Source of the DNA: Candidatus Peregrinibacteria bacterium
GTDB lineage: Bacteria; Patescibacteriota; Gracilibacteria; UBA1369; JACRIC01
Reading direction: 5' to 3'
Length of the DNA: 8,907 nt
NCBI GenBank assembly: GCA_016235915.1
Contig: JACRIC010000035.1
Span: 1 to 8,907 of the forward strand
This document shows positions 1-7,215 of this stretch, piece by piece. Position 1 is the first letter of the stretch. Every line of letters starts with the position of its first letter. A program made the position numbers and the translations under genes. The notes under the pieces are model-generated. The model searched no databases. It was not told the origin of the DNA and was given only the letters and a program-made list of their open reading frames with translations.

Positions 1-32
1 ACCCGCCTCTTCAACCACTTGAGTACCTCTCC
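1..32 (-). tRNA. tRNA-Ser (probable), 5' part, cut by window edge
   Basis: Read on the minus strand from position 32 to 1, the sequence begins with a GGAGAGG acceptor strand, then T8 and A9. A short D-stem (CTC/GAG) encloses the AAGTGGTTGAA D-loop, followed by G26 and the start of an anticodon stem (CGGGT). GGAGAGG followed by a GTGGTTGAA-type D-loop is characteristic of bacterial class II tRNAs, above all tRNA-Ser. The anticodon, variable arm, T-arm and 3' end lie outside the window, so the isoacceptor cannot be read. tRNA-Leu is a less likely alternative. Confidence 0.8.
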
Positions 33-146
33 GCGGGGCAGACTCAACCGTACTTTCACGGTTTGTCAGCGGCAATACTATACCTGAGACAGACTTCCGA
101 AGTCTAGGGCGACTTCTTTCCCAATACTTGGCGTCTCAAGCCGCAC
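33..146 (-). other. Structured leader or small-RNA candidate upstream of tRNA-Ser
   Basis: This gene-free stretch between the tRNA and the divergent methyltransferase gene is rich in inverted repeats. An outer stem pairs 69-73 with 140-144. An adjoining stem pairs 83-90 with 133-140 and is perfect only if a G-U wobble is allowed in the minus-strand transcript, which favours that strand. The two stems share base 140, so they cannot both form in full. Inside are CCAA/TTGG (121-124 with 128-131) and a 7-bp hairpin 91-97/99-105. Nearer the tRNA lies a 6-bp hairpin 46-51/58-63. I compared it by eye with tmRNA, RNase P, SRP RNA, 5S rRNA, TPP, SAM and glycine riboswitches and recognised none. There is no second tRNA T-loop. 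It could be a tRNA precursor leader, an independent small RNA, or chance structure. Confidence 0.3.
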
Positions 147-156
147 GAGGTATTAT

Positions 157-1035
157 TTGAAACAGTTTTACCGCTCCTCTATGTTTCCTCCTTTTGTTTG
201 TCCGCATTGTCACGCCCCTCTTCTCAAAAAAGAGTCCGCGCTCCATTGCGCTTCCTGCCAAGTATCGTTCCCTCTAAAAAACCACATTCCTTTCTTCCTT
301 CCCCTTGCACACAAAAATGTCGTAGCTTCCCATCAATCACCAAAAACATTTCTTCGGCGTATTGTGCGTTTTTTTCTTCCGCCTAATCATTCCATTTACC
401 TGAAAAATCTCCGATCTTCTCTTGGCGAAGGCCTTGAACTCAAAGCTTTCCTTGCCACCCATCCCGATCTTTCGACCATCGTGAATATCGGATCCCTTTC
501 AAAAAATCTCAAATCTTTGCATCCCGCGATCTCTAATCTCGACCTCCATCTGTATCCGAATGTGGATATTGTGGCGGATGTCACTGCGCTCCCTTTTCCT
601 GATAACAGCATTGACATGATTCTTTTTAAGAATGTGCTGGAGCATGTTCCTGATCCTCTTCGCGCCATGTCCGAAATTTACCGCGTTCTCAAAAAAGGCG
701 GGTACTTGTATATAAAAATTCCTTTTCTTCAGCCGTTCCATGCGGTTCCTGATGATTTTCAGCGGTATACGATCAGCGGCATTCAAAAACTTATGCGGGA
801 ATATGAGGAATTGGATTTTGGCGTTTCCGTGGGGCCGGGCTCCATGCTGTCATGGGTGCTTCGTGAATTTTTTGCGATTCTTTTGTCATTTGGCAATGAA
901 ACCATGTATCGCATTGGCCTTATTTTCTGGGGATGGCTCACATTTTGGCTCAAATATCTCGATGTTTTTTTTCGAAAAAATAGGCTTGCGAGGAATCTTG
1001 CTTCCGCATTTTGGGGGATGTATCGGAAAAAATAA
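157..1035 (+). CDS. SAM-dependent class I methyltransferase with N-terminal zinc ribbon
   Basis: A predicted 292-residue methyltransferase that would transfer a methyl group from S-adenosylmethionine; the substrate is unknown. Residues 13-45 form a Trm112-like zinc ribbon with cysteines 15, 18, 31 and 34. The Rossmann methyltransferase domain follows at about 105-215. ADVTALPFPDNSID (140-153), VLEHVPDP (160-167), a YRVLKKGGYLYIKIPF stretch (175-190) and PDDFQRYT (198-205) are hallmarks of the Methyltransf_11 type. Motif I (VNIGSLSKN, 109-117) is degenerate, because the usual GxGxG is missing. Hydrophobic stretches near 232-272 suggest membrane contact. The TTG start at 157 is chosen because GAGG lies six bases upstream; an ATG at 181 has no such site and is the alternative, and either keeps the zinc ribbon. 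Envelope or surface-glycan modification would fit but is only a guess. Confidence 0.82.
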   Translation: MKQFYRSSMFPPFVCPHCHAPLLKKESALHCASCQVSFPLKNHIPFFLPLAHKNVVASHQSPKTFLRRIVRFFLPPNHSIYLKNLRSSLGEGLELKAFLATHPDLSTIVNIGSLSKNLKSLHPAISNLDLHLYPNVDIVADVTALPFPDNSIDMILFKNVLEHVPDPLRAMSEIYRVLKKGGYLYIKIPFLQPFHAVPDDFQRYTISGIQKLMREYEELDFGVSVGPGSMLSWVLREFFAILLSFGNETMYRIGLIFWGWLTFWLKYLDVFFRKNRLARNLASAFWGMYRKK

Positions 1036-1052
1036 AAATTCATAATTTTTTT
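1034..1052 (+). terminator. Weak AT-only hairpin after the methyltransferase gene
   Basis: AAAAATT (1034-1040) and AATTTTT (1044-1050) form a 7-bp inverted repeat around CAT, overlapping the methyltransferase stop codon and running into two more T residues. A stem made only of A-T pairs is a poor intrinsic terminator, so the downstream regulator gene may be read through from the methyltransferase promoter. Confidence 0.2.
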
Positions 1053-1115
1053 AAAGAATTTTAATGCCTTTGCGCTATGGTTGCGACATCATATTTTTTT
1101 TATTCCCTCAAAACC

Positions 1116-1802
1116 ATGAATCTTCTCGTTGTTTCGGAAGATATGTCTTGCGCATTTATGCTGAAAAAACGGCTTGGAGCTCAAAATTTTCTCGTAGATG
1201 TTGCGAAAAACGGGTTGGAAGTTCTGAAAAAAATAATGCTGAAGCCATACCACGCCATTGTCAGTGGTATTAAAATTCCCGATCTCGACGGCGTGGAATT
1301 GTGTTCCATCCTTCGAAAAAAGTTTTATTTTCTTCCGTTTTTATTTGTCACTCGCATCGGGGACGAAGAGACGAAATTTCGCGCATTTGAGGCCGGCGCC
1401 GATGATTATCTGGTTCATCCCTTTCACTCTCATGATCTGGCGAAGCGCATAGCATCTCTGATTCATAAGAAATCTCTTGAAAATACGCAGAAACTTTCCA
1501 TTCAAAATATCACGCTTAATTTTTCCTCTCGCGAAGTGTTTCGCGACTCTCAGAAAATACCGCTTCAAAAGCGCGAATATCAGATTCTCGAATTTCTCAT
1601 GCGGCATCAAAACACCGTGTTTACGAGGGCGGCGCTTCTGGAGTGTGTCTGCGGAGAACAAGCACATCTTATGACGCTCAATACGATTGATGTTCATGTT
1701 TTGCGTCTTCGTCGCAAGCTCCAGCATCCAGGGCAATCATTTATTCGGACTCTGCATGGGGTGGGATACAAGGTGGGAGATTTTCAGAAAATGTCGAACT
1801 GA
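1116..1802 (+). CDS. OmpR/PhoB-type response regulator with degenerate receiver domain
   Basis: A 228-residue DNA-binding regulator. Residues 1-115 are a receiver fold: LLVVSED at 3-9, then GADDYL and HPF at 94-103. Residues 127-222 are a winged helix with LQKREYQILEFL, TIDVHVLRLRRKL and IRTLHGVGYKV, typical of OmpR/PhoB. Key receiver residues are changed. The phosphoacceptor Asp before IKIPDLDG is Gly51, the conserved Lys of KPF is His101, and the paired acidic residues are Ser7-Glu8. Thr79 is kept. Phosphorylation by a histidine kinase is therefore unlikely, and no kinase gene is seen here. The ATG at 1116 places strand 1 of the receiver at the protein start; an in-frame ATG at 1077 would add 13 residues. 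Neither has a Shine-Dalgarno sequence. The gene follows the methyltransferase gene after 80 bases and converges on the S41 peptidase gene. Confidence 0.9.
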   Translation: MNLLVVSEDMSCAFMLKKRLGAQNFLVDVAKNGLEVLKKIMLKPYHAIVSGIKIPDLDGVELCSILRKKFYFLPFLFVTRIGDEETKFRAFEAGADDYLVHPFHSHDLAKRIASLIHKKSLENTQKLSIQNITLNFSSREVFRDSQKIPLQKREYQILEFLMRHQNTVFTRAALLECVCGEQAHLMTLNTIDVHVLRLRRKLQHPGQSFIRTLHGVGYKVGDFQKMSN

Positions 1803-1806
1803 CAGA

Positions 1807-3039
1807 TTATAGGTTTTTCAAATAATTCAAAGCCTCTTCCATCTGCGGATCTTTTCCATTTTTATAATCCTCTTCCGCGATCTCGATAATTCGATCCGGC
1901 GTTATACCGACGTGATCGATGGTTCGTTCCAGAGGCGTAAACCATTTTGCGACCGTTACCCGGAGACTCGATTCATCGGAAAGCGTCTGCACATCCTGAA
2001 CGCTTCCTTTCCCAAACGTCTGTTCCCCAACCAACAGTCCCCTTTTATAATCCTGAATCGCTCCGGCCACGATTTCCGATGCCGAAGCCGAACCTTCATT
2101 CACGAGAACCACCAGCGGAATTTTCGCCAGTCGACCTCCTCCATCCGCATATAATGTTTCGCCTTTTTCCTTTTCGTTATGTTTCACGATCACCGCTTTC
2201 TTTTTTCCTTCTATCAATTCTCCTAAAATATCTACGGCGCTATACAGATAGCCGCCACCATTATAGCGCAGGTCGAGAATGATTCCTTTCGGCTTTTCGA
2301 GAAGAATTTCTGACACCGCTTTTTCAAATTCTTTTTTTGTATTGTCGCTGAACTGACTAATGCTGAGATACATGATATTGCCGTCTTTTTTCTCCAGCGA
2401 AACACTCGAAACATCAATGCTGTCGCGAATAATCGTTACAGAAAAAGGCTCTGGAAGTTTTTCGCGAACAATGGTGAGTTCGACTTTTGTGCCTCTCTCA
2501 CCGCGTATTTTCATGATCGCTTCAAAAAAATTCATCTCTGAAGCCACGTCCTCACCGATTTTGTAAATAATGTCGCCGGGTTTGAGTCCCGCTTTTTCCG
2601 CCGGCGATCCTTTAATTGGAGAAACTATTATCAAATTCCGATCCTCTACGGTCAATTCCGCTCCAATGCCTTCTAGTTTCCCTTCCAGACTGTCATTGAA
2701 TTCTTTCGATTCCGTCGGCGTCATAAAAACCGTATAGGGGTCATTCAGTGAATCTACCAGTCCTCGACTTGCTCCGTATATCTGTTCCTTATCATCAAAA
2801 ACCGCGGAATCCACATATTTTTCTTTCACAAGATTCCACACCTCAAATAAAATATCCAAGTTGGTTGATTCTGACGATTCGGCTCTTGCGGGAACTTGAT
2901 CCGTAGTTTGTACCGTTTCCTGTTTGAGATTTCCTGTTTTCGGCTCTTCATACCACTGCGATGATTTCCAGCCAAAAATAAAGACTATAATGAGAACGAT
3001 AGGTGTTGAGACTTTTGATTGTTTTTGATTTTTATACAT
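1807..3039 (-). CDS. ctpA: S41 family C-terminal processing peptidase, membrane-anchored
   Basis: A 410-residue serine protease of the CtpA/CtpB/Prc family, which trims or degrades proteins outside the cytoplasmic membrane. Residues 12-24 (TPIVLIIVFIFGW) are an uncleaved signal anchor preceded by lysines, followed by a polar linker to about 60. A PDZ domain covers about 119-205, with KAGLKPGDII at 149-158. The catalytic core follows, with DLRYNGGG at 256-263, nucleophile Ser319 in GSASASE, Lys344 in TFGKGSVQ and Gln348. The 25-residue spacing from Ser to Lys, and 4 more to Gln, matches the known Ser-Lys-Gln arrangement. Length is normal for the family. It starts 14 bases after the ymdB-like gene stops and is probably the last gene of that transcript. 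The exact paralogue (ctpA, ctpB or prc) cannot be told from sequence, so the symbol is generic. Confidence 0.95.
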   Translation of the reverse strand: MYKNQKQSKVSTPIVLIIVFIFGWKSSQWYEEPKTGNLKQETVQTTDQVPARAESSESTNLDILFEVWNLVKEKYVDSAVFDDKEQIYGASRGLVDSLNDPYTVFMTPTESKEFNDSLEGKLEGIGAELTVEDRNLIIVSPIKGSPAEKAGLKPGDIIYKIGEDVASEMNFFEAIMKIRGERGTKVELTIVREKLPEPFSVTIIRDSIDVSSVSLEKKDGNIMYLSISQFSDNTKKEFEKAVSEILLEKPKGIILDLRYNGGGYLYSAVDILGELIEGKKKAVIVKHNEKEKGETLYADGGGRLAKIPLVVLVNEGSASASEIVAGAIQDYKRGLLVGEQTFGKGSVQDVQTLSDESSLRVTVAKWFTPLERTIDHVGITPDRIIEIAEEDYKNGKDPQMEEALNYLKNL

Positions 3040-3053
3040 GGTTTTTCAAAGCC

Positions 3054-3842
3054 TTAGCATTCGCGATATACGGATTTTATAGATAGCGCTTTTTTTGAAT
3101 CAGGATCGATTTCTACCTCAACTCCATTAAAAATTGCGGATCCGGGCGTAAACTCATGAACAGACGGAAGCTGGGTCATGAAATGTTTGAGAATTCCCTC
3201 CTTGTCCACGCCAATAACCGAATCCTTTTTCCCAACCATTCCTGCGTCCGAGATATAGGCGGTTCCTCCCTCTAAAATCCGCCCATCCGCCGTGGGAACA
3301 TGGGTGTGCGTTCCAAAAACCGCGCTCACTTTCCCGTCTACAAAATATCCAAACGCCATTTTTTCCGACGTCGCTTCGGCATGAAAATCAATAATAACCG
3401 CGTGAAGCTTCTCTTCCGCCGTGATGTTCACTATTTCATCTATTTTTCTAAATGGGCAGTCCGTGTCAATTCCCATAAATACCCTTCCCATGAGATTCGT
3501 TATCAACACACGCTTCTTATTTTTTGTCTCAATAATTTGCCATCCTTGCCCGGGAACTGACGGCGGATAATTTGCGGGGCGGACAAGCGGAAAATTCGGA
3601 TCGCCCATTTTCATCAGCAAGGATTTGTGGCGCCAAATATGGTTTCCTGCGGTAAAAAAATCCACTCCTGCCTTCATCATATCCTGAATGTGTTGCGCCG
3701 ATGCTCCTTTTCCGTGCGTGAGATTTTCAGCGTTCGCGATCACGAGTTCGTAGTCGTTTTCGGCTTTCAGCTGAGGCAGAATGGCGCTCACCGCCTCACG
3801 ACCCGATCTCGCCACGATATCGCCGATAAAAAGGATTTTCAT
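3054..3842 (-). CDS. ymdB: YmdB-family metallophosphoesterase (TIGR00282)
   Basis: A 262-residue cytoplasmic metallophosphoesterase. Family members bind two metal ions, and Bacillus YmdB hydrolyses 2',3'-cyclic nucleotides and affects biofilm and motility decisions. The full metal-ligand set is visible: Asp8 (FIGDIV), Glu39-Asn40 (NAEN), Asn67-His68 (AGNHIW), His154 (DFHAEATSEK) and His179/His181 (GTHTHVPTAD). The 193-198 stretch TAYISD and the following GMVG are also family hallmarks. Length is close to that of Bacillus YmdB. It starts 33 bases after the panC stop and ends 14 bases before the S41 peptidase start, so the three probably share a transcript. No Shine-Dalgarno sequence precedes the ATG at 3842. 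The physiological substrate in this organism is unknown. Confidence 0.94.
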   Translation of the reverse strand: MKILFIGDIVARSGREAVSAILPQLKAENDYELVIANAENLTHGKGASAQHIQDMMKAGVDFFTAGNHIWRHKSLLMKMGDPNFPLVRPANYPPSVPGQGWQIIETKNKKRVLITNLMGRVFMGIDTDCPFRKIDEIVNITAEEKLHAVIIDFHAEATSEKMAFGYFVDGKVSAVFGTHTHVPTADGRILEGGTAYISDAGMVGKKDSVIGVDKEGILKHFMTQLPSVHEFTPGSAIFNGVEVEIDPDSKKALSIKSVYREC

Positions 3843-3875
3843 AGTGGAAAATTGAAGCAGACGAAAGCAAGAATA

Positions 3876-4751
3876 TCACCCCAATACAATATTATCAATC
3901 AGCCGCGTTTTTCCAATAATTGCCGCCACGGCGACTACTGCCGGGTGTTTTATTTCATGAATTGATTGTAGTGTCTCCGCGTCCCGAATTTCCGCATACT
4001 GAAGCTTCATTTCCTGATTCCGACTCGTCAAAAAGTTTTGACTAATCAGATTGCTTATTTTCCGCTCTATTCTCTGAGGATTCCGCTCTCCGTTTTCGTA
4101 TAATTCTTTTGCGAGCTGTAATGCCTGAAAGAGTATGATAACCCGTTTTCGTTCTTTTGGCTTTAAATAGACATTTCTTGAACTCATGGCAAGGCCGTCC
4201 GACTCGCGAATTGTCGGAAGGACTCGAATATCGATATTGAGATGTGCTTTGCGAGCTAACCACTTGATAATCACCGTCTGCTGAAAATCTTTTTGTCCAA
4301 AATAGGCGCGATCCGGTTTCACTCTGTGGAAAAATATATCCACCACCTGTGCCACTCCTTGAAAATGCGTTGGCCGAAAGGCGCCGCAGAGGCAGGCGGT
4401 CAAGTTTTTTGGAGGAATAATATCAGGGGGGGTTTGGCTCAGAGTGACATTCGGATACATTTCCTTCACTGTCGGACAGAACACCACATCGACTTTTTCT
4501 TCAGCCAGCATTTTTTTATCCTTTTGAAAATCCCGAGGATAAGAGTCAAAGTCTTCACTTGGGCCAAATTGTGTAGGATTTACAAAAATACTCACTACGC
4601 ATACGTCATTTTCTTGTCGCGCCGCCCGGACCAAACTCATGTGACCTTCATGCAAAAAACCCATGGTGGGCACGAAGCCGATGGTCTTTCCTGCGGCTTT
4701 TATGGTTTTTGAGAGTCGCTCCATTTCAGAGCGTGTTCGTATCATTCGCAT
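3876..4751 (-). CDS. panC: Pantothenate synthetase (pantoate--beta-alanine ligase)
   Basis: This enzyme joins pantoate to beta-alanine with ATP, giving pantothenate, the coenzyme A precursor. It belongs to the nucleotidyltransferase superfamily. Counting from the ATG at 4751 (291 residues), VPTMGFLHEGH at 27-37 holds the HxGH-type ATP site. VNPTQF at 57-62 and YPRDFQ at 71-76 bind substrate, GQKDFQQ spans 152-158, and RESDGLAMSSRN at 182-193 is the KMSKS-like loop. The C-terminal dimerisation domain is complete and ends in RLIDN. Three in-frame starts compete: TTG at 4763, ATG at 4751 and ATG at 4745. I choose 4751 because the distance to VPTMG then matches E. coli PanC; none has a clear ribosome binding site. 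No panB, panD or panE is in the window, so the source of pantoate and beta-alanine is unseen. Confidence 0.95.
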   Translation of the reverse strand: MRMIRTRSEMERLSKTIKAAGKTIGFVPTMGFLHEGHMSLVRAARQENDVCVVSIFVNPTQFGPSEDFDSYPRDFQKDKKMLAEEKVDVVFCPTVKEMYPNVTLSQTPPDIIPPKNLTACLCGAFRPTHFQGVAQVVDIFFHRVKPDRAYFGQKDFQQTVIIKWLARKAHLNIDIRVLPTIRESDGLAMSSRNVYLKPKERKRVIILFQALQLAKELYENGERNPQRIERKISNLISQNFLTSRNQEMKLQYAEIRDAETLQSIHEIKHPAVVAVAAIIGKTRLIDNIVLG

Positions 4752-4920
4752 ACCATTTTTCAAATTTTTACTTTTTTGGCCTCAAATACATGCGTGCACC
4801 GTTAAACGACATTGTTTCCTGTAGATGGCAGCGTAGGGTCATTTTCCTTCATTTTTGTGGTAATGGAGTATTGTTCATCATATTCATTTGAGAAAATTTA
4901 AATTATTTTTTGAAAATCAC

Positions 4921-7176
4921 CTACATCTTCTCCATCGGCGCGATGCTGATGGCCACTTTTTTTATTCCTATTTTCGGATCCTGAAACGCGATCACAGCAA
5001 TACCACCGATCACCTGAACCACCATTCCTTCGCCAAATACCGTGTGTCGCACCCGATCTCCATCGCGAAGATCGCTCGTTTCTTCTTCGAATGGCACCGG
5101 CCTTTTTCCAATATCCTGCGTATCTATTTTTTGCGGAGATACCCCCATCCCCTCTCGTTCCAAAAGATCCTCCGGTATATCGCCCAAAAACCGCGACGGT
5201 TCGTGCGGCACACAATCGCCATACAGCATCCTTTGCCTCGCGTGCAGGAGAAACAAATCTTCCATCGCGCGCGTTACGCCCACATACATGAGCCGACGTT
5301 CCTCCTCCATCTGCTCGGGTTCAAAAAGACTCCGCGAATGAGGAAACAGTCCTTCTTCCAGCCCGCAAATAAATACGCAGGGAAATTCCAGACCTTTTGC
5401 AGAATGAAGCGTCATGAACGTGACGGCATTTTCCCGCAATCGATCACCAGCGCTCACTCCCACCGCCGGATCAAGCGTGTCCAGATCGGCGATGAGCGCG
5501 ACTTCCTCTAAAAAAGTCGAGAGCGATATTCCATGCTCCAAAGCATCATATTTCGTGGCCACGGAAACCAGTTCGCGGATATTTTCCCACCGCTCCTCTC
5601 CTTCCGCCGTATCATCGTGCAATAAAAAATCTTTATAACCGCTCCGATGAATAATGGTTTTCAAGACTCCCGAAGCGCTCATTTCACTATTCGCCTTTCG
5701 AAATTCATTCCAGAGCGCGCCAAATTTTTGCAAAATTATCCTCTTTCCTTCAGGCAATTCTCCAATTTCGTCCGCTCGATTCACGGTTTCATGAAAATTC
5801 AACCCTCTTTCCGACGCAAACTGTTGCAAAACGGCCAGTGTCTTGTCTCCGATATTTCGCGGAGGAGTATTGATGACGCGCAAGAGACTTAACAAATCAT
5901 TCGGATTCTGCGTGATTTTCAAATACGCCAAAATGTCTTTAATCTCTTTTCGTTCATAAAATTTCACGCCCCCGACAATCCGATACGGTATTCCAAATCG
6001 CATAAACACCTCTTCCAAAACTCGAGACTGCGCATTGGTCCGATACAAAATAACGAAATCCGTATAACTCGGAAATTCGTGCCGTTTGATTCTGTCGAGA
6101 ATCTCTTTTGCCATGAATTCCGCTTCCTCTCTTTCATCGCGAGCCTCTCGAACCCTCACTTTCTGACCTTCTTTTTTTTCGGTCCACAGCTTTTTTTCTT
6201 TACGATTTTTATTTTTGACAATAATTTCATGCGCGGTATCGAGAATCACCTGCGTCGAACGGTAATTTTGCTCGAGTTTTATGACTTTCGCTGTGGGATA
6301 ATCTTTTTCAAAATCGAGTATGTTTCGTATATCCGCGCCTCGCCAACTATAAATGGACTGATCCTCGTCTCCGATCACGCAGAGGTTTTTGTATTTTTTC
6401 GCGAGCATATTGATGAGCACGTATTGGGCGCGGTTGGTGTCCTGATACTCGTCAACGGAAATGTATCGAAAACGTTCCTGATATTCCTGTAATATGTCCG
6501 GCATTTTTTCCAGAAGTTCCACCGTTTTCATGATAATGTCGTCAAAATCCAGCGCATTCGCTGTGCACAGGGCTTTTTGATACACCTTGTACAAATCGGC
6601 AACGGTTCTCGTAAAAGAAGTCATGGCACGGGCGCTGTATTGCTCAGAAGTGATGAGTTCGCTTTTTGCCGCGGAAATTTGGCCAAGAATCGCGACTGGA
6701 TGATATTGATTCGTATTGATGCCGTGTTTTTCCATCAGATTTTTTATGATCGATTTTTGATCCGCCGTATCGTAAATATTAAAGGTATTGGAAAATTTCA
6801 GAAGGTGAATGTGTTTTTTTAAAATTTGGACGCAGACCGCGTGAAATGTGCCGATGGTCGGGAGACCCCATGTGTTTTTTTGCCACGGAAACGCTTCAAG
6901 TCGGCCGGCGAGCCTGAGTTTGGCAGGGTCGATTTCTGTGTTTGGATTTAAAAGTTTGCACAGCCTCGTTTTCATTTCCATGGCCGCTTTATTGGTGAAA
7001 GTCACTGCCAGAATATTATATGGAGCAATGGATTTTTCGGCAATCAGATGGGCTATTCGGCAGGTGAGCGCTCTGGTTTTTCCTGATCCCGCTCCGGCAA
7101 TGATGAGCAGTGGCCCTTCGGTTATGTGCACCGCTTCTTTTTGACGATCGTTGAGATCGGAGTGGAGAGAGGACAT
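4921..7176 (-). CDS. uvrD: UvrD/PcrA-type superfamily 1 DNA helicase
   Basis: A 751-residue 3'-5' DNA helicase for excision repair, mismatch repair or clearing proteins from DNA. All SF1A motifs are present: Q-motif region LNDRQKEAV (8-16), Walker A GAGSGKT (28-34), AVTFTNKAA (57-65), Walker B VDEYQDTN (241-248), GDEDQSIYSWRGAD (269-282), LEQNYRST (301-308), TFMTLHSAKGLEFP (586-599) and RRLMYVGVTRA (627-637). The C-terminal tail (703-749), with GDRVRHTVFGEG and ending APMEKM, is the Tudor-like domain that binds RNA polymerase in PcrA. The frame stays open up to 7368, but I reject that longer start. The extra 64 codons translate an intergenic palindromic repeat, and a good promoter lies within them. 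ATG 7176 gives the usual distance to Walker A. It is divergent from argG. Exact naming as uvrD or pcrA is arbitrary. Confidence 0.96.
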   Translation of the reverse strand: MSSLHSDLNDRQKEAVHITEGPLLIIAGAGSGKTRALTCRIAHLIAEKSIAPYNILAVTFTNKAAMEMKTRLCKLLNPNTEIDPAKLRLAGRLEAFPWQKNTWGLPTIGTFHAVCVQILKKHIHLLKFSNTFNIYDTADQKSIIKNLMEKHGINTNQYHPVAILGQISAAKSELITSEQYSARAMTSFTRTVADLYKVYQKALCTANALDFDDIIMKTVELLEKMPDILQEYQERFRYISVDEYQDTNRAQYVLINMLAKKYKNLCVIGDEDQSIYSWRGADIRNILDFEKDYPTAKVIKLEQNYRSTQVILDTAHEIIVKNKNRKEKKLWTEKKEGQKVRVREARDEREEAEFMAKEILDRIKRHEFPSYTDFVILYRTNAQSRVLEEVFMRFGIPYRIVGGVKFYERKEIKDILAYLKITQNPNDLLSLLRVINTPPRNIGDKTLAVLQQFASERGLNFHETVNRADEIGELPEGKRIILQKFGALWNEFRKANSEMSASGVLKTIIHRSGYKDFLLHDDTAEGEERWENIRELVSVATKYDALEHGISLSTFLEEVALIADLDTLDPAVGVSAGDRLRENAVTFMTLHSAKGLEFPCVFICGLEEGLFPHSRSLFEPEQMEEERRLMYVGVTRAMEDLFLLHARQRMLYGDCVPHEPSRFLGDIPEDLLEREGMGVSPQKIDTQDIGKRPVPFEEETSDLRDGDRVRHTVFGEGMVVQVIGGIAVIAFQDPKIGIKKVAISIAPMEKM

Positions 7177-7201
7177 GGAGGAAAGGTAATGGAACTTCTG
7201 T

Positions 7202-7210
7202 ATTATAGCA
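7202..7210 (-). promoter_or_regulatory. Extended -10 promoter of uvrD
   Basis: On the minus strand TGCTATAAT reads from 7210 to 7202: a perfect TATAAT with a TG one base upstream. It predicts transcription starting near 7195, giving a leader of about 18 bases before the ATG at 7176. No good -35 hexamer is seen at 16-18 bases, which is common for extended -10 promoters. Its position supports the shorter uvrD start. Confidence 0.6.
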
Positions 7211-7215
7211 AAAAT

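Noticed and set aside
69..95. Group I intron core (P7-like AGGTATAGT on the minus strand)
   Set aside because: The match is short, no P or Q segments or second P7 strand are convincing, and the following tRNA starts at a normal mature 5' end, which does not fit an intron.
69..144. Second tRNA gene upstream of tRNA-Ser
   Set aside because: The GCGGC/GCCGC ends mimic an acceptor stem about 76 bases long, but there is no T-loop (GGTTCGAATCC type), no D-loop GG and no sensible anticodon arm.
396..786. Minus-strand open frames inside the methyltransferase gene
   Set aside because: These are antisense shadows of a conserved coding frame, with no recognisable domain.
4768..4842. 24-codon minus-strand open frame between uvrD and panC, with AAGGAAA just before its ATG
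   Set aside because: The purine run is too close to the ATG for a normal ribosome site, the peptide is not recognisable, and frames this short occur by chance. A leader peptide for panC cannot be excluded, but nothing supports it.
4752..4920. Possible promoter or terminator between uvrD and panC
   Set aside because: The stretch is AT-rich with -10-like hexamers, but I found no matching -35, no TG extension and no GC-rich hairpin with a T-run. I cannot say whether panC has its own promoter.
4888..5511. Open frame of 207 codons on the plus strand opposite uvrD
   Set aside because: It lies wholly over the 3' part of uvrD, whose helicase motifs and Tudor-like tail are intact; the composition is rich in His, Arg and Phe and resembles no family.
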